Below are positions 15,423 to 24,000 of a stretch of DNA of 64,000 bases, in pieces. The stretch spans positions 164,054 to 228,053 of the forward strand of contig JBCCLH010000001.1 in NCBI GenBank assembly GCA_039026955.1. The letters run 5' to 3'. Position 1 is the first letter of the stretch; the number at the start of each line of letters is the position of its first letter. The stretch is from Kordia sp039026955 (GTDB lineage Bacteria > Bacteroidota > Bacteroidia > Flavobacteriales > Flavobacteriaceae). Position numbers and translations under genes: made by a program. The notes under the pieces are model-generated. The model was not told the origin of the DNA, did no database searches, and worked only from the letters and a program-made list of their open reading frames with translations.

Positions 15423-17624
15423 TTGAAGAATATTTATGCTGCCCTTTTACTGTTTATTCTGCTGATGGCATTGCCAGTACACAGTCAAGATGTACCCAAG
15501 GAACGTATCATTGATAGTGTTCGCAAATACCTCGATATTTCCACTGAAAGTTATAGCAAGTATCAATATAAAGAAACCATTGAGTCCTCAAATCGTGCGC
15601 TCGAATACGCATTGCAAGTTGAAGATAATTACTATTTAACGTTGATTTACAACGAATTAGGCTTGGCGTACGACGGAATTTCTGAATTCTCAAGATCGAA
15701 AAAAAGTTACTTGGAATCCTTACGCTATTCCAAACAAGTTGCGAATGATACCATTAAAGGATGGATTTACAATAACATAGGGAATTTATATTCAGAAGGT
15801 CTACAAAAGATGGATTCTGCCATCATGTTTTATAAAGAATCCTTACGCTATGCAGAAAAGTTAAAAGATACATTTGAAATTTTGACACCGGTTTTGAATA
15901 TTGGTTGGACCTATTTGGATGAAGGTGAATACGATACAGCTTTTCCATATTTAGAGAAGTCTGAAAAAATGATCTATTCTGAGCACGGTGATGATGCAGG
16001 GAAAGCACAAGTCAGTTTTTTATTAGGACGCTATTATATGCACAAAGAAAAACTTGATTTAGCAGATACCAGTTTCAAAAATTCAATTAAATACGCTGAG
16101 AAGGACAGTCTCTTAGAAGAATTGACCGAAATCTATGAGCAATATGCGGTATTAGCAAAAAAGCAAGGAAATGATAAACTTGCGTATGATCGCTTGCAAA
16201 CGCATTTAAAATACAGAGATTCGCTAATTAATGAAGCTAAAATTAAGGAGAATCAAATTGCGTTGGCGCGTTTTTCTGTAGATGAATACAAGAAAGATTT
16301 AGATCGGGTTAAAAAAGAGCAGAAAGATCAAGAAACCATTATGAAAAAGTCACAACAAATCTCGTATGTGTTGATGATTGCTGGACTCATCTTGATTTTA
16401 TTGCTAATAAACATGTTTAAAAACTATAAGTTTCGAAACAAAGCATTGGAAAAATTGCGCTCTAAAAATCTGCAATTGCGTGAAGCCAAGGAGGAAGCTG
16501 AAGCACAAGCCAATCTAAAAGCACAATTTTTCTCTACAGTAAGTCATGAACTGCGAACGCCGTTGTATGGTGTGGTTGGTTTGACATCTTTACTATCAGA
16601 AGATTTTCCAAATTTGAAGAAGAACGAAAACTTTAAATCGCTCAAATTTTCAAGTACATATTTGTTATCGCTGATCAATAATGTATTGCAGATTAACAAG
16701 ATTGAATCGCAAGGCGTAAAGTTAGAAAGCATTCCGTTTAATGTGAAGAATTTATTGAATGAAGTAGTGAATTCATTCAGTTTTGCGGCAAATCAGAATC
16801 GAAATAAAGTCCATCAAGAAATTGATCCGAAAATTCCAGAAATTCTATTGGGCGATTCGGTGCGACTTTCTCAAATTTTAATGAATTTGATTGGAAATGC
16901 GATTAAATTCACTGAAGATGGTAATATTTGGATTCGATTAGAATCTGAAGCTAACACAGGCAAAACACATACGATCAAGTTTACCATTCAAGATGACGGT
17001 ATTGGAATTCCGAAAGAAAAGCAAGTCTCTGTGTTTGATAAGTTTGTGCAACTGCGTCCGATTGAAAAAAACTATCAAGGAACGGGTTTAGGTTTATCGA
17101 TTGTAAAGCGTTTGTTACTACTTTTTGATAGTGATATTGCCCTGAAAAGTGAAGAAAATAACGGAACAGAATTTTCATTTTCTATTGTATTTGAAGAAAC
17201 GAAAGAACTTTCTGTGAAAGACATCCCTGTATCTGCGCAAGCGATTGACACGATTGAAAAACGTATTTTAATTGTGGACGATAACAAAATCAATCGCGTA
17301 GTGACCAAGCGTATTCTGCAAAACAAAGGTTTTCAATGCGATGTAGCGGAGGACGGAATGGATGCTATAGAAACGCTAAAAGAGAACAACTACGATTTGA
17401 TTCTGATGGACATCAATATGCCACGAATTGATGGTGTAGAAACGACCAAACGCATTCGTAAAACGGATCAAAAAACGCCAATAATTGCCTTAACTGCTGT
17501 AGAAGAAGACCAAATTCGAGATCGCATTTACGAAGCGGGAATGAACGACTTCATCATCAAACCGTACGATTTGGCAGAATTTCATCAAATCATTCTGAAA
17601 AACTTATACGTCAATATCATATAA
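15423..17624 (+). CDS. TPR-containing hybrid sensor histidine kinase / response regulator
   Basis: A 733-residue inner-membrane hybrid kinase. Order: Sec signal peptide (about 1-21), periplasmic TPR domain (about 40-290), transmembrane helix (about 313-332), coiled coil (337-365), HisKA with phospho-His H375 in FSTVSHELRTPLYG, HATPase with N488/N492, DDGIGIP and GTGLGL, then a receiver domain with phospho-Asp D663 (LILMDINMP), acidic pair D619/D620 and K713. There is no DNA-binding output domain, so phosphate must pass to another protein. The start is TTG at 15423; the next ATG would cut the signal peptide. The 3' end overlaps the convergent TVP38 gene by 8 bp. Confidence 0.92.
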   Translation: MKNIYAALLLFILLMALPVHSQDVPKERIIDSVRKYLDISTESYSKYQYKETIESSNRALEYALQVEDNYYLTLIYNELGLAYDGISEFSRSKKSYLESLRYSKQVANDTIKGWIYNNIGNLYSEGLQKMDSAIMFYKESLRYAEKLKDTFEILTPVLNIGWTYLDEGEYDTAFPYLEKSEKMIYSEHGDDAGKAQVSFLLGRYYMHKEKLDLADTSFKNSIKYAEKDSLLEELTEIYEQYAVLAKKQGNDKLAYDRLQTHLKYRDSLINEAKIKENQIALARFSVDEYKKDLDRVKKEQKDQETIMKKSQQISYVLMIAGLILILLLINMFKNYKFRNKALEKLRSKNLQLREAKEEAEAQANLKAQFFSTVSHELRTPLYGVVGLTSLLSEDFPNLKKNENFKSLKFSSTYLLSLINNVLQINKIESQGVKLESIPFNVKNLLNEVVNSFSFAANQNRNKVHQEIDPKIPEILLGDSVRLSQILMNLIGNAIKFTEDGNIWIRLESEANTGKTHTIKFTIQDDGIGIPKEKQVSVFDKFVQLRPIEKNYQGTGLGLSIVKRLLLLFDSDIALKSEENNGTEFSFSIVFEETKELSVKDIPVSAQAIDTIEKRILIVDDNKINRVVTKRILQNKGFQCDVAEDGMDAIETLKENNYDLILMDINMPRIDGVETTKRIRKTDQKTPIIALTAVEEDQIRDRIYEAGMNDFIIKPYDLAEFHQIILKNLYVNII

Positions 17625-18189
17625 AATATGCACTTCCGTACACGTATACGCTGCATAAAATCAATTCGCCAATAAAAATACTAATCGCAAAAACAATCGG
17701 ATTAATCTTCATCGCACCTGCGACATAACAAATCAAGTCGGTAGGCACAAACGGAAAAAATGCCCAAAAAATGATAAACAAAGGACCGTACTTTCCGGAA
17801 AGTTTCTCTTTTACCAAATTCGTTGCCTTCGTATTCTTGTCAAAGATTTTAGCAAAACCTAGTTTATCTGCGAAGTAGTAAACAATCATGGAAGAGATCG
17901 TAATTCCAATCACGGAAATTAATAACACCAAAAATAAATCGTTCGGAAAAAGAAAAACACCTGCAAAAATTAAAACGGTACTTGGCAGCATTACAAATCC
18001 GCGGATTAGGTGACAAAGAAAGAAAATGATCCACGCATAATTTCCAAAAGACTGAATGCCTTTAATTATGTTTTCTCGGGAAAAAGTATCGGGAAATAGT
18101 ACATTGTACAGAATAAAGCCAATGATGAGGACAATCCAAAAACGTCTAAAAAACGTGATATAACTTTCTTTCATGAAATTTTGCTTCAA
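17617..18189 (-). CDS. TVP38/TMEM64 (DedA-like, VTT domain) membrane protein
   Basis: A 190-residue polytopic membrane protein with four to five helices and a VTT/DedA-like core: LIRGFVMLPSTVLIFAGVFLFPNDLFLVLLISVIGITISSMIVYYFADKLG, followed by KYGPLFIIFWAFFPFVPTDLICYVAGAMKI. The F-P-F-V-P-T-D stretch corresponds to the re-entrant loop motif of the superfamily, which includes lipid scramblases and polyprenyl-phosphate flippases. An alternative start is Met6 (18174). Its 3' end overlaps the hybrid kinase by 8 bp in convergent orientation. Confidence 0.85.
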   Translation of the reverse strand: MKQNFMKESYITFFRRFWIVLIIGFILYNVLFPDTFSRENIIKGIQSFGNYAWIIFFLCHLIRGFVMLPSTVLIFAGVFLFPNDLFLVLLISVIGITISSMIVYYFADKLGFAKIFDKNTKATNLVKEKLSGKYGPLFIIFWAFFPFVPTDLICYVAGAMKINPIVFAISIFIGELILCSVYVYGSAYFI

Positions 18190-18292
18190 TTCGTATACAA
18201 GACGGCAAAGCTACATATTTGTTACGAGGTAAAGTGTCTTTGTCGGAAATTAGTTGTTTTTGATTCACCTTTGCAAACGGATAGGCTTTGAC

Positions 18293-18398
18293 ACGTCATT
18301 GCGAGAATTTCATAGAAATTCGTGGCAATCTGTTCCTAAAAAACACTAGAATTTACACAGAAACAGACTACCACGTCGTAAACTCCTCCTAGTGACGT
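18293..18398. repeat. Dispersed element, family C copy 1 (~106 bp)
   Basis: Ends ACGTCATTGCGAG and CTCCTAGTGACGT form an imperfect inverted pair. Inside is CGTGGCAATCTGTTCC and AACAGACTACCACGTCGTAAACTCC, a nested inverted pair. Related copies lie at 21161, 30865 and 33251. It sits 12 bp beyond the stop of the MarR-GNAT gene. Confidence 0.75.
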
Positions 18399-18409
18399 AG
18401 CATAGATTT

Positions 18410-19363
18410 TTAGTATTCGAATATCAATTCCATTTTAATATCACCGCGCATATACGGATTATTCGCTTCCATCGGAATTTCTACAAAACCGTATTTTTCG
18501 TAAATATAAATCGCGTTTTCAAGCTTGCGATTGGAGTATAGAATGAATTTTGTAAAGTGTTGCTCTTTGGCAAAATCGATACAATATTGCATCAACTTTT
18601 GACCGATCTTTTTTCCTCTAAAATTTGGAGAAACGGCCATTTTACTGAGTTCAAAAACACCGTCTTCTATTTTAATCATCGCGACAGTTCCTGCAATTTG
18701 ATCACTATCTTTCACAAAAAAGATATGTCCGCCTTGATCAATAATATAACTTTTGGCATTGCTTAAAACTTCTTCATCGTGTGGTTCAACATAGAAAAAT
18801 GTTTTCAACCATTCCACATTTAAATTGTAAAAATCAGTAGTATATTCTTCATCAAAAGGAATAATTTCTATCTCGGAATATGCAATGGATTTCATGTTTT
18901 CAATCACGCGTTTACTCATACTTTTTTCAGAAAGTTGATCTTCCAATCGACTTAAATGTGAAACCAAATTTTCAGAAGGAAACGTAGTCAAATCTTCGAC
19001 AGTTTCATGAATCACATTCCAAATCGGAATCATCCTAATCAATAGTTTTTCGCCTTTGAGTGAGAGTGAAATATTCTTTTTTCGCTTATCAATTTCGTCA
19101 TTCGCAATGACGATCAATTCCTTCTTTAAAAGTTTATTTAACGTCTGTGTAATAGCGGGTTGCGAGACATTCAACAACTCTCGAATTTCTGTGTTGGTGG
19201 TTTTATTTTTTTGTGAGATGATTTTAAAAGCAGGGAATAAATACGGATCAAAATCAATCCCGAAATGTGTGTAAATCTTCTGCGTTTCCTTCATCATGGT
19301 GTCGCTGATTCGATTCAATCGTGAACCCAAACTAATCTCTTTAAATTCGCGTAAAGCATCCAT
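18410..19363 (-). CDS. MarR-type regulator fused to GNAT acetyltransferase
   Basis: A 317-residue two-domain protein. Residues about 1-150 are a winged helix of the MarR family (TTNTEIRELLNVSQPAITQTLNKLLKKELIVIANDEIDKRKKNISLSLKG, with the DxRxK wing). Residues about 160-317 are a GNAT domain with the acetyl-CoA loop in FELSKMAVSPNFRGKKIGQKLMQYCIDFA and the terminal IYIYEKYGFVEIP. Such fusions are known; the regulated genes and acetylated substrate are not. It is a single-gene unit, divergent from nothing close. Full length with no sign of damage. Confidence 0.88.
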   Translation of the reverse strand: MDALREFKEISLGSRLNRISDTMMKETQKIYTHFGIDFDPYLFPAFKIISQKNKTTNTEIRELLNVSQPAITQTLNKLLKKELIVIANDEIDKRKKNISLSLKGEKLLIRMIPIWNVIHETVEDLTTFPSENLVSHLSRLEDQLSEKSMSKRVIENMKSIAYSEIEIIPFDEEYTTDFYNLNVEWLKTFFYVEPHDEEVLSNAKSYIIDQGGHIFFVKDSDQIAGTVAMIKIEDGVFELSKMAVSPNFRGKKIGQKLMQYCIDFAKEQHFTKFILYSNRKLENAIYIYEKYGFVEIPMEANNPYMRGDIKMELIFEY

Positions 19364-19433
19364 TGTATAGTTGTTTATATAAGTGCTTATGTAAAAATAT
19401 TTAAAAATTCTAATTTCTCAAAATAGAAACGAA

Positions 19434-20450
19434 TTATTTGCGCATAAAATCGGTGATGAAGTAGCTTAGCATTTTCCCAACCACATACATTTCTTGTGGA
19501 TTGGTAGGATTTGGTGCCGCTTCACACAAATGCAAATAAGCAGCATTTTTCTGTTTTCCAAAAAACGAAGCAAACATACGCGCTTCATTCACGGTAAAAC
19601 CACTTGGCGTCATAGCGCTACTCGGAATATTTTCAATGACATCGCAGTCAATTTCCACACCAAAAGGACGATTGTTGACAAAGTTTAAAGCAGTATTAAA
19701 TTGAAATGAAAATCCTTGCTCATGCCGAATTTTAAGTCCTTCAAACGTATTGTAACGAATGCGATCGGGATAATTATCAATCGTTTTGAAGACTTTTTTA
19801 GAAGTATAATTTTCATGCAATCCAAACATAAAATACTTGTCTAAAAAGCATTTTTTAAAGGCATAACTAAATCCATTTCCGCTGTGTCTGCCTTCCAGAC
19901 TTCGAAAATCGGTATGCGCATCCAAATTCACCACGTTGATGGCTTTGCTCTTGCCTAAAGCGGTTCCTTTGATATTTCCGTACGCATTATTATGTCCGCC
20001 ACCAATGATAATTGGCGTTTTCCCTGCACTCACAATTTGAAAAACCAAAAAGGCAACTTCTTCATCAATTTTAATGACCAATTGCGATAATAGAATATGA
20101 TATTCGGGCGAATTTTCTTGAAAACTTGCCGCGCGTTGCATCAATGCAGAAAAATCTAAATGTCCTAGTACCAACAAGCGTTTTCCTTTATTAAACGTGT
20201 TATCTTGTGTATTTAGTAGTGATTTCAATGCTGCATTCCAAGCAGTAGTAGCACCCGCTTTTCCATGATTGGCACGAATCCCGATATCTTCAGGAATTCC
20301 GAACAATACATATTTGGCTTCTGATTGTTTTAATCGAGCAACTAAATTATCTGATGATAAAAGTGTTTCTACTTTTTCACCAAATTTGGTTTCGCCTTCG
20401 CGTTTGGAAATCAGCGCATTCAACTGCGCGCGCGTGTAAAGTTGTAGCAT
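19434..20450 (-). CDS. hutG: Formimidoylglutamase (arginase-fold amidohydrolase)
   Basis: A 338-residue ureohydrolase-family enzyme predicted to cleave N-formimidoyl-L-glutamate to glutamate and formamide in histidine degradation. Dimanganese-site motifs are present: IIGGGHNNAYGN, VNLDAHTDFRSLEGRHSGNGFSYA and GVEIDCDVIENIPSSAMTPSG. The N-terminal GIPEDIGIRANHGKAGATTAWNAAL block is typical of the Bacteroidota formimidoylglutamase/arginase group. The call as HutG rather than arginase rests on the nearby hutI and on this subgroup pattern. It lies 62 bp downstream of the transglutaminase-like gene on the same strand. Confidence 0.8.
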   Translation of the reverse strand: MLQLYTRAQLNALISKREGETKFGEKVETLLSSDNLVARLKQSEAKYVLFGIPEDIGIRANHGKAGATTAWNAALKSLLNTQDNTFNKGKRLLVLGHLDFSALMQRAASFQENSPEYHILLSQLVIKIDEEVAFLVFQIVSAGKTPIIIGGGHNNAYGNIKGTALGKSKAINVVNLDAHTDFRSLEGRHSGNGFSYAFKKCFLDKYFMFGLHENYTSKKVFKTIDNYPDRIRYNTFEGLKIRHEQGFSFQFNTALNFVNNRPFGVEIDCDVIENIPSSAMTPSGFTVNEARMFASFFGKQKNAAYLHLCEAAPNPTNPQEMYVVGKMLSYFITDFMRK

Positions 20451-20512
20451 GTGTTAGTTAAGTCAGTCGAAATGCTAATTTACGTTTTTAATTGATTGGA
20501 TGAAAAATAAAT

Positions 20513-21073
20513 TTAACCAGACAACGCCACAATACATTTCTCACGAATGCACCAAATTTCCTCGAAAGAATAGGAGAGTTGTTCTTCGGCAATCCATTGT
20601 TTCAAAAAGTCTTGATGCCAATTCACTTTATACGTTGCGATTTGATGTGGTAGAATTTCTTCTTCTATTAGTAAACTCTCTAAAAAAGGTGTTTTGTTAG
20701 AACTAGCTCGTGTAATATCGATTACGTTTCCATCAATTTTTAAATAGGTATGCGCTTCGGGAATATAATTGATTTTGTATTTGTCTAATACTTTTCTAAC
20801 ACCTCGCGTATTCGCTTCATTCATTTGATAAATCCCGAGAAATAGTTGTACACTTTCTTGTTGACTTTCCAAAGCAAGTTGTTTTACAAACGCATGTTTG
20901 GTAGCACAAGTTCCTTTCTGTTCTGGAATGATCAAACGATACTCACTACGATCAGAAGTTCTTCCGTATGGCAATTGATGTACATAGGTCAATGCCGATT
21001 TGAAATCTGAAATTCCTTTATCGAGCAGCAACTTAGACAAGGAACCATTCTGTGGAAGCGGGAAATTTAGCAT
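20513..21073 (-). CDS. Conserved protein with transglutaminase-like Cys-His-Asp arrangement
   Basis: A 186-residue cytoplasmic protein (start at the ATG at 21073; a longer frame to 21142 adds a basic tail that does not look native). I do not know a named family. The order C56 (KGTCATKHAFVKQLALE), H108 (YIPEAHTYLKI) and D119 (GNVIDITRA) matches the Cys-His-Asp layout of the transglutaminase/papain-like fold, with the Cys at the start of a helix and the His and Asp in neighbouring strands. Peptidase, amidase or deamidase activity is therefore possible but unproven. It sits between hutI and hutG on the same strand. Confidence 0.6.
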   Translation of the reverse strand: MLNFPLPQNGSLSKLLLDKGISDFKSALTYVHQLPYGRTSDRSEYRLIIPEQKGTCATKHAFVKQLALESQQESVQLFLGIYQMNEANTRGVRKVLDKYKINYIPEAHTYLKIDGNVIDITRASSNKTPFLESLLIEEEILPHQIATYKVNWHQDFLKQWIAEEQLSYSFEEIWCIREKCIVALSG

Positions 21074-21160
21074 GTGGATTGTTTTTGTAAAGGTAAATAT
21101 ATTTAGTCGAAAGAGTAAGCCTCTAGAAAGTTTCACTAACAATAGTGATTAGAATTGAAA

Positions 21161-21257
21161 TGTCTTTGCGAGGCTCAGCCGTGGCAATCTGTTACTTCAG
21201 AGAATAAAGACGTTATACGATGATGAGATTGCTTCTTCGCTGCACTTCGTAATGACG
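21161..21257. repeat. Dispersed element, family C copy 2 (~97 bp, divergent)
   Basis: Left end TGTCTTTGCGAGGCTCAGCCGTGGCAATCTGTT and right end GATTGCTTCTTCGC...CTTCGTAATGACG form the imperfect inverted outline of family C, with a different middle. The following 21280-21370 contains another inverted pair with GTCAGT and ACTGAC ends around CGATA/TATCG words. Confidence 0.55.
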
Positions 21258-21399
21258 AATCAAAAAGCGAATCGTCAGTGGATTTGCGCAGCAAATTTGT
21301 ATCGATAGCAGCTTTGATTTCCCAAGTAGTTCTCGATACAACGAATCTGGGATTCGCCACTCGAACTGACGTTTGTGGTTTCAATTAAAAATTTTAATA

Positions 21400-21535
21400 G
21401 CAAAGCGATACTTCAATGTGTAAATTTGAAAATGTACTAATGAATTGATTTGATAATTTGATAATGAATTAATTTGAAAATATATCAATAATGCATCAAT
21501 TCCATAAAAATAAGGCAAACTTACTTACTAAAATA
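21400..21535. other. A+T-rich low-complexity spacer
   Basis: Words such as TTTGAAAATGTACTAATG, TGATTTGATAATTTGATAATGAATTAATTTG recur here and again inside arrays D2 and D3. No coding frame, promoter or terminator is evident. Confidence 0.5.
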
Positions 21536-21852
21536 CTAATATACTAAAGCGAAGCGCGACCCACAGGCGAAGCCAAGTCTAATAGCAAAGCGATCTTGAT
21601 TCTAACAGCGAAGCGAGTCTAACAGCGTCAGCGAATCTAAAGCAAAGCGAATCTAATAATATACCAATTTGAAAATGTACTAATGTATCAATGCCATCAA
21701 ATAATACTCACAAACTCACCAACTACAATACCAAAATACCAAGATCGTGAGCGATACTAAAGCGAAGCGTGTCTAACAGGCGAAGCCGATACTAACAATC
21801 TAACAGCATAGCGAATCTAAAGCAAAGCGTTTCCAACAGCAAAGCAAGTCTA
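21536..21852. repeat. AGCGAAGC/TAGACTTG-type repeat array, copy D2
   Basis: About 315 bp of short repeated words (TCTAACAGCGAAGCGAGTCTAA, AGCAAAGCGA, AGGCGAAGCC) around a ~150-bp block (21656-21805) that is almost the same as 33415-33570. On the minus strand the array begins at the hutI stop codon itself: TAGACTTGCTTTGC at 21839-21852 starts with that TAG. It forms the hutI 3' region. Confidence 0.85.
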
Positions 21853-23085
21853 AACAACCTTCCCATTAATCAAAACCTGATCAATATGATTATCCCCAAA
21901 CGCATACGGCAATACATGATACGATTCAATTTCTTTGGTAATGATCAAATTAGCAGCTTTTCCTTTCGTGATGCTTCCGTGGGTTTCGGAAAGTCCCATG
22001 GCGTAGGCACCGTTGATCGTTGCGGCATTGATGGCTTCTTCAGGCGTCATTTTCATCTTGATACAAGCAGTACTTACGACAAAGTTCATATTCCCAGAAG
22101 GTGTCGAACCTGGATTGTAATCGGTTGCTAAGGCAACTGGCAAACCTGCATCCATCAATTTGCGTGCAGGCGTGTAGGGAATACTCAAAAAGTAGGAACA
22201 CGAAGGCAAAGCGACAGGCATGGTATCGCTTCCTTGCAGCGCTGTGATATCTTCGTCGTTGAGTTCTTCCAAATGATCTACGGAAAGTGCGTTGTACTTT
22301 ACGCCTAATGCCACACCTCCAAACGCATTGAATTGGTTGACATGAATTTTTGGGATGAGTTTGTATTGTTGTGCTGCTTTGAGCAATCGTTCTGTGTCTT
22401 CCAGCGTGAAATAGCCTTTTTCGCAGAAAATATCTACGTATTCGGCTAAATTTTCTTCGGCAACTTTAGGCAACATTTCATTAATCACCAAATCCATATA
22501 TCCTTTTTGATTGCCTTTGTAATTGGCAGGAACCGCATGTGCGCCCAGAAAAGTAGTTTTGATTGGAAAATTGTACGCTTCCTTCAACCGTTTTGCCACA
22601 CGCAACATTTTGAGTTCTGCTTCGGTAGTGAGTCCGTAACCCGATTTGATTTCAATGGCGCCAGTTCCCATGTGCATGACAGCTTCTAGACGTTTGGCAG
22701 ATTGTGCAAAGAGTTCATCTTCGGAAGTTTCTTGAAGTTTTTTGGCAGAATTTAAAATCCCACCGCCACGATTGGCAATTTCCTCATAACTCAGTCCGTT
22801 GATGCGATCTACGAATTCTTGCGCGCGATTTCCAGCGTAGACTAAATGTGTATGACTATCGCACCAAGCTGGCAACACGACTTTATTAGCACAGTCTATG
22901 ATCGTATCTGCGGAAGCGATCTCAATAGCGGCCATCAACCCAAAATCAGAAATGATATCATCTACAATATAGAGATAGGCATTTTCAAGTTTTGGAAGAA
23001 ATTTCATGTCCGCTCCAGCAACTTTAGACACGTTGTGTTCTCGAACTTGAAGTAATTGTTTGATGTTGATGAGTAAAGTAGTCAT
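21850..23085 (-). CDS. hutI: Imidazolonepropionase
   Basis: A 411-residue amidohydrolase-fold enzyme that opens imidazolonepropionate to N-formimidoyl-glutamate in histidine degradation. Metal ligands H78 and H80 lie in CDSHTHLVYAGNRAQEFVDRINGLSYEEIANRGGGI, the HutI-specific block; later come KSGYGL, HVNQFNAFGG, VDHLEEL and ALATDYNPGSTPSGNM. Length is normal. The stop codon TAG is part of a dispersed repeat unit (array D2), which also separates this gene by about 780 bp from the next minus-strand gene, so co-transcription with hutG is uncertain. hutH and hutU are not in the window. Confidence 0.93.
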   Translation of the reverse strand: MTTLLINIKQLLQVREHNVSKVAGADMKFLPKLENAYLYIVDDIISDFGLMAAIEIASADTIIDCANKVVLPAWCDSHTHLVYAGNRAQEFVDRINGLSYEEIANRGGGILNSAKKLQETSEDELFAQSAKRLEAVMHMGTGAIEIKSGYGLTTEAELKMLRVAKRLKEAYNFPIKTTFLGAHAVPANYKGNQKGYMDLVINEMLPKVAEENLAEYVDIFCEKGYFTLEDTERLLKAAQQYKLIPKIHVNQFNAFGGVALGVKYNALSVDHLEELNDEDITALQGSDTMPVALPSCSYFLSIPYTPARKLMDAGLPVALATDYNPGSTPSGNMNFVVSTACIKMKMTPEEAINAATINGAYAMGLSETHGSITKGKAANLIITKEIESYHVLPYAFGDNHIDQVLINGKVV

Positions 23086-23114
23086 GCGCTAGAAGTATAC
23101 TTAAATTAGTATGA

Positions 23115-23122
23115 CAAATGTA
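23115..23122 (-). promoter_or_regulatory. Bacteroidota -7 element of hutI
   Basis: On the minus strand TACATTTG (forward CAAATGTA) fits TAnnTTTG and lies 30 bp before the hutI start, giving a short leader. No convincing -33 TTG is seen at the usual distance. Confidence 0.5.
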
Positions 23123-23170
23123 GCCGCAAACCGAATAAATCCCTAATTTTAAACTCATAAATTCTCAACC

Positions 23171-23860
23171 ATGAAAACTATTGGACTCATCGGCGGAATG
23201 ACTCCGCAATCCACGATTTTGTATTATCAAATTTTAAACGATTTAGCCGAAAAACACAAAGGAATCTCACATACGGCAAAGTGTATTATTCATTCGGTAG
23301 ATTTTGGAGCGATTAAAAAGTTACAGCATGAAGGTCGTTGGGATGTGTTGGATGAACTGATGGGAAAAGCGGCAAAAGGGTTGGAAAATGCAGGTGCAGA
23401 GTTGATTCTGATTACAGCAAACACCATGCATTTAACAATAGAAGCAGTTCGAAAAAGTGTGTCAGTTCCTGTGATTCATATTGCTGAAGCTACGGCGGAA
23501 AAAATTCTAGAGAAAAATCTACAAACTGTGATCCTTTTAGGAACAAAATACACGATGGAATATGATTTTTATAAAGAGGTTTTGACCGCTTTTGGCATTC
23601 AATATTTGATTCCGAATGCGGAAGAGCGACAAGAAATCAATCGTGTGATTTATGAAGAATTGTCCAAAGCAGAATTGAAAGATAGTTCGCGAAAAGCATA
23701 TGTGAATATTATTGAGCGACTCCAACAAGAAGGCGCAGAAGGCGTGATTTTGGGTTGTACCGAAATTCCTTTGTTAATAAAACAAGAGAATGTTTCGATT
23801 CCTGTATTTGATACCACGACCATTCACGCCACAAAAGCTATGGAATTGGCATTGAGTTAG
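23171..23860 (+). CDS. Aspartate/glutamate racemase family protein (YgeA-like)
   Basis: A 229-residue Asp/Glu racemase-fold protein: N-terminal GLIGGMTPQSTILYYQ, then ITANTMHL and GVILGCTEIPLLI. The second catalytic Cys is present (C196), while the first site carries Thr (T82 region, ITANTMH) instead of Cys, as in the YgeA type of broad amino-acid racemases or epimerases, so it should not be called a classical two-cysteine aspartate racemase. It is divergent from hutI with an 85-bp intergenic region and ends at a bidirectional terminator. Confidence 0.85.
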   Translation: MKTIGLIGGMTPQSTILYYQILNDLAEKHKGISHTAKCIIHSVDFGAIKKLQHEGRWDVLDELMGKAAKGLENAGAELILITANTMHLTIEAVRKSVSVPVIHIAEATAEKILEKNLQTVILLGTKYTMEYDFYKEVLTAFGIQYLIPNAEERQEINRVIYEELSKAELKDSSRKAYVNIIERLQQEGAEGVILGCTEIPLLIKQENVSIPVFDTTTIHATKAMELALS

Positions 23861-23944
23861 TTGCTCTTTCAATTTTCTCAACTCAAAAATAGTTGTTATT
23901 TTTATAACAAATTACATGATAACTGGCATAATTATGTAATACAA

Positions 23945-23974
23945 AAAAGCTCCAAATGTATGTTTGGAGCTTTT
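23945..23974. terminator. Bidirectional terminator between racemase and endonuclease genes
   Basis: Perfect 12-bp stem AAAAGCTCCAAA (23945-23956) / TTTGGAGCTTTT (23963-23974) with a 6-base loop and A/T tracts on both sides, between convergent genes. Confidence 0.85.
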
Positions 23975-24000
23975 CATTTTTCTATGTAGAGATCAAATTT

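Noticed and set aside
21536..21852. Array D2 as a CRISPR array
   Set aside because: Units are irregular in length and spacing, have no constant repeat with unique spacers, and no cas genes are present.
19434..23085. A complete hut operon
   Set aside because: Only hutI and hutG are recognisable; hutH and hutU are absent and a 700-bp repeat region lies between the genes.
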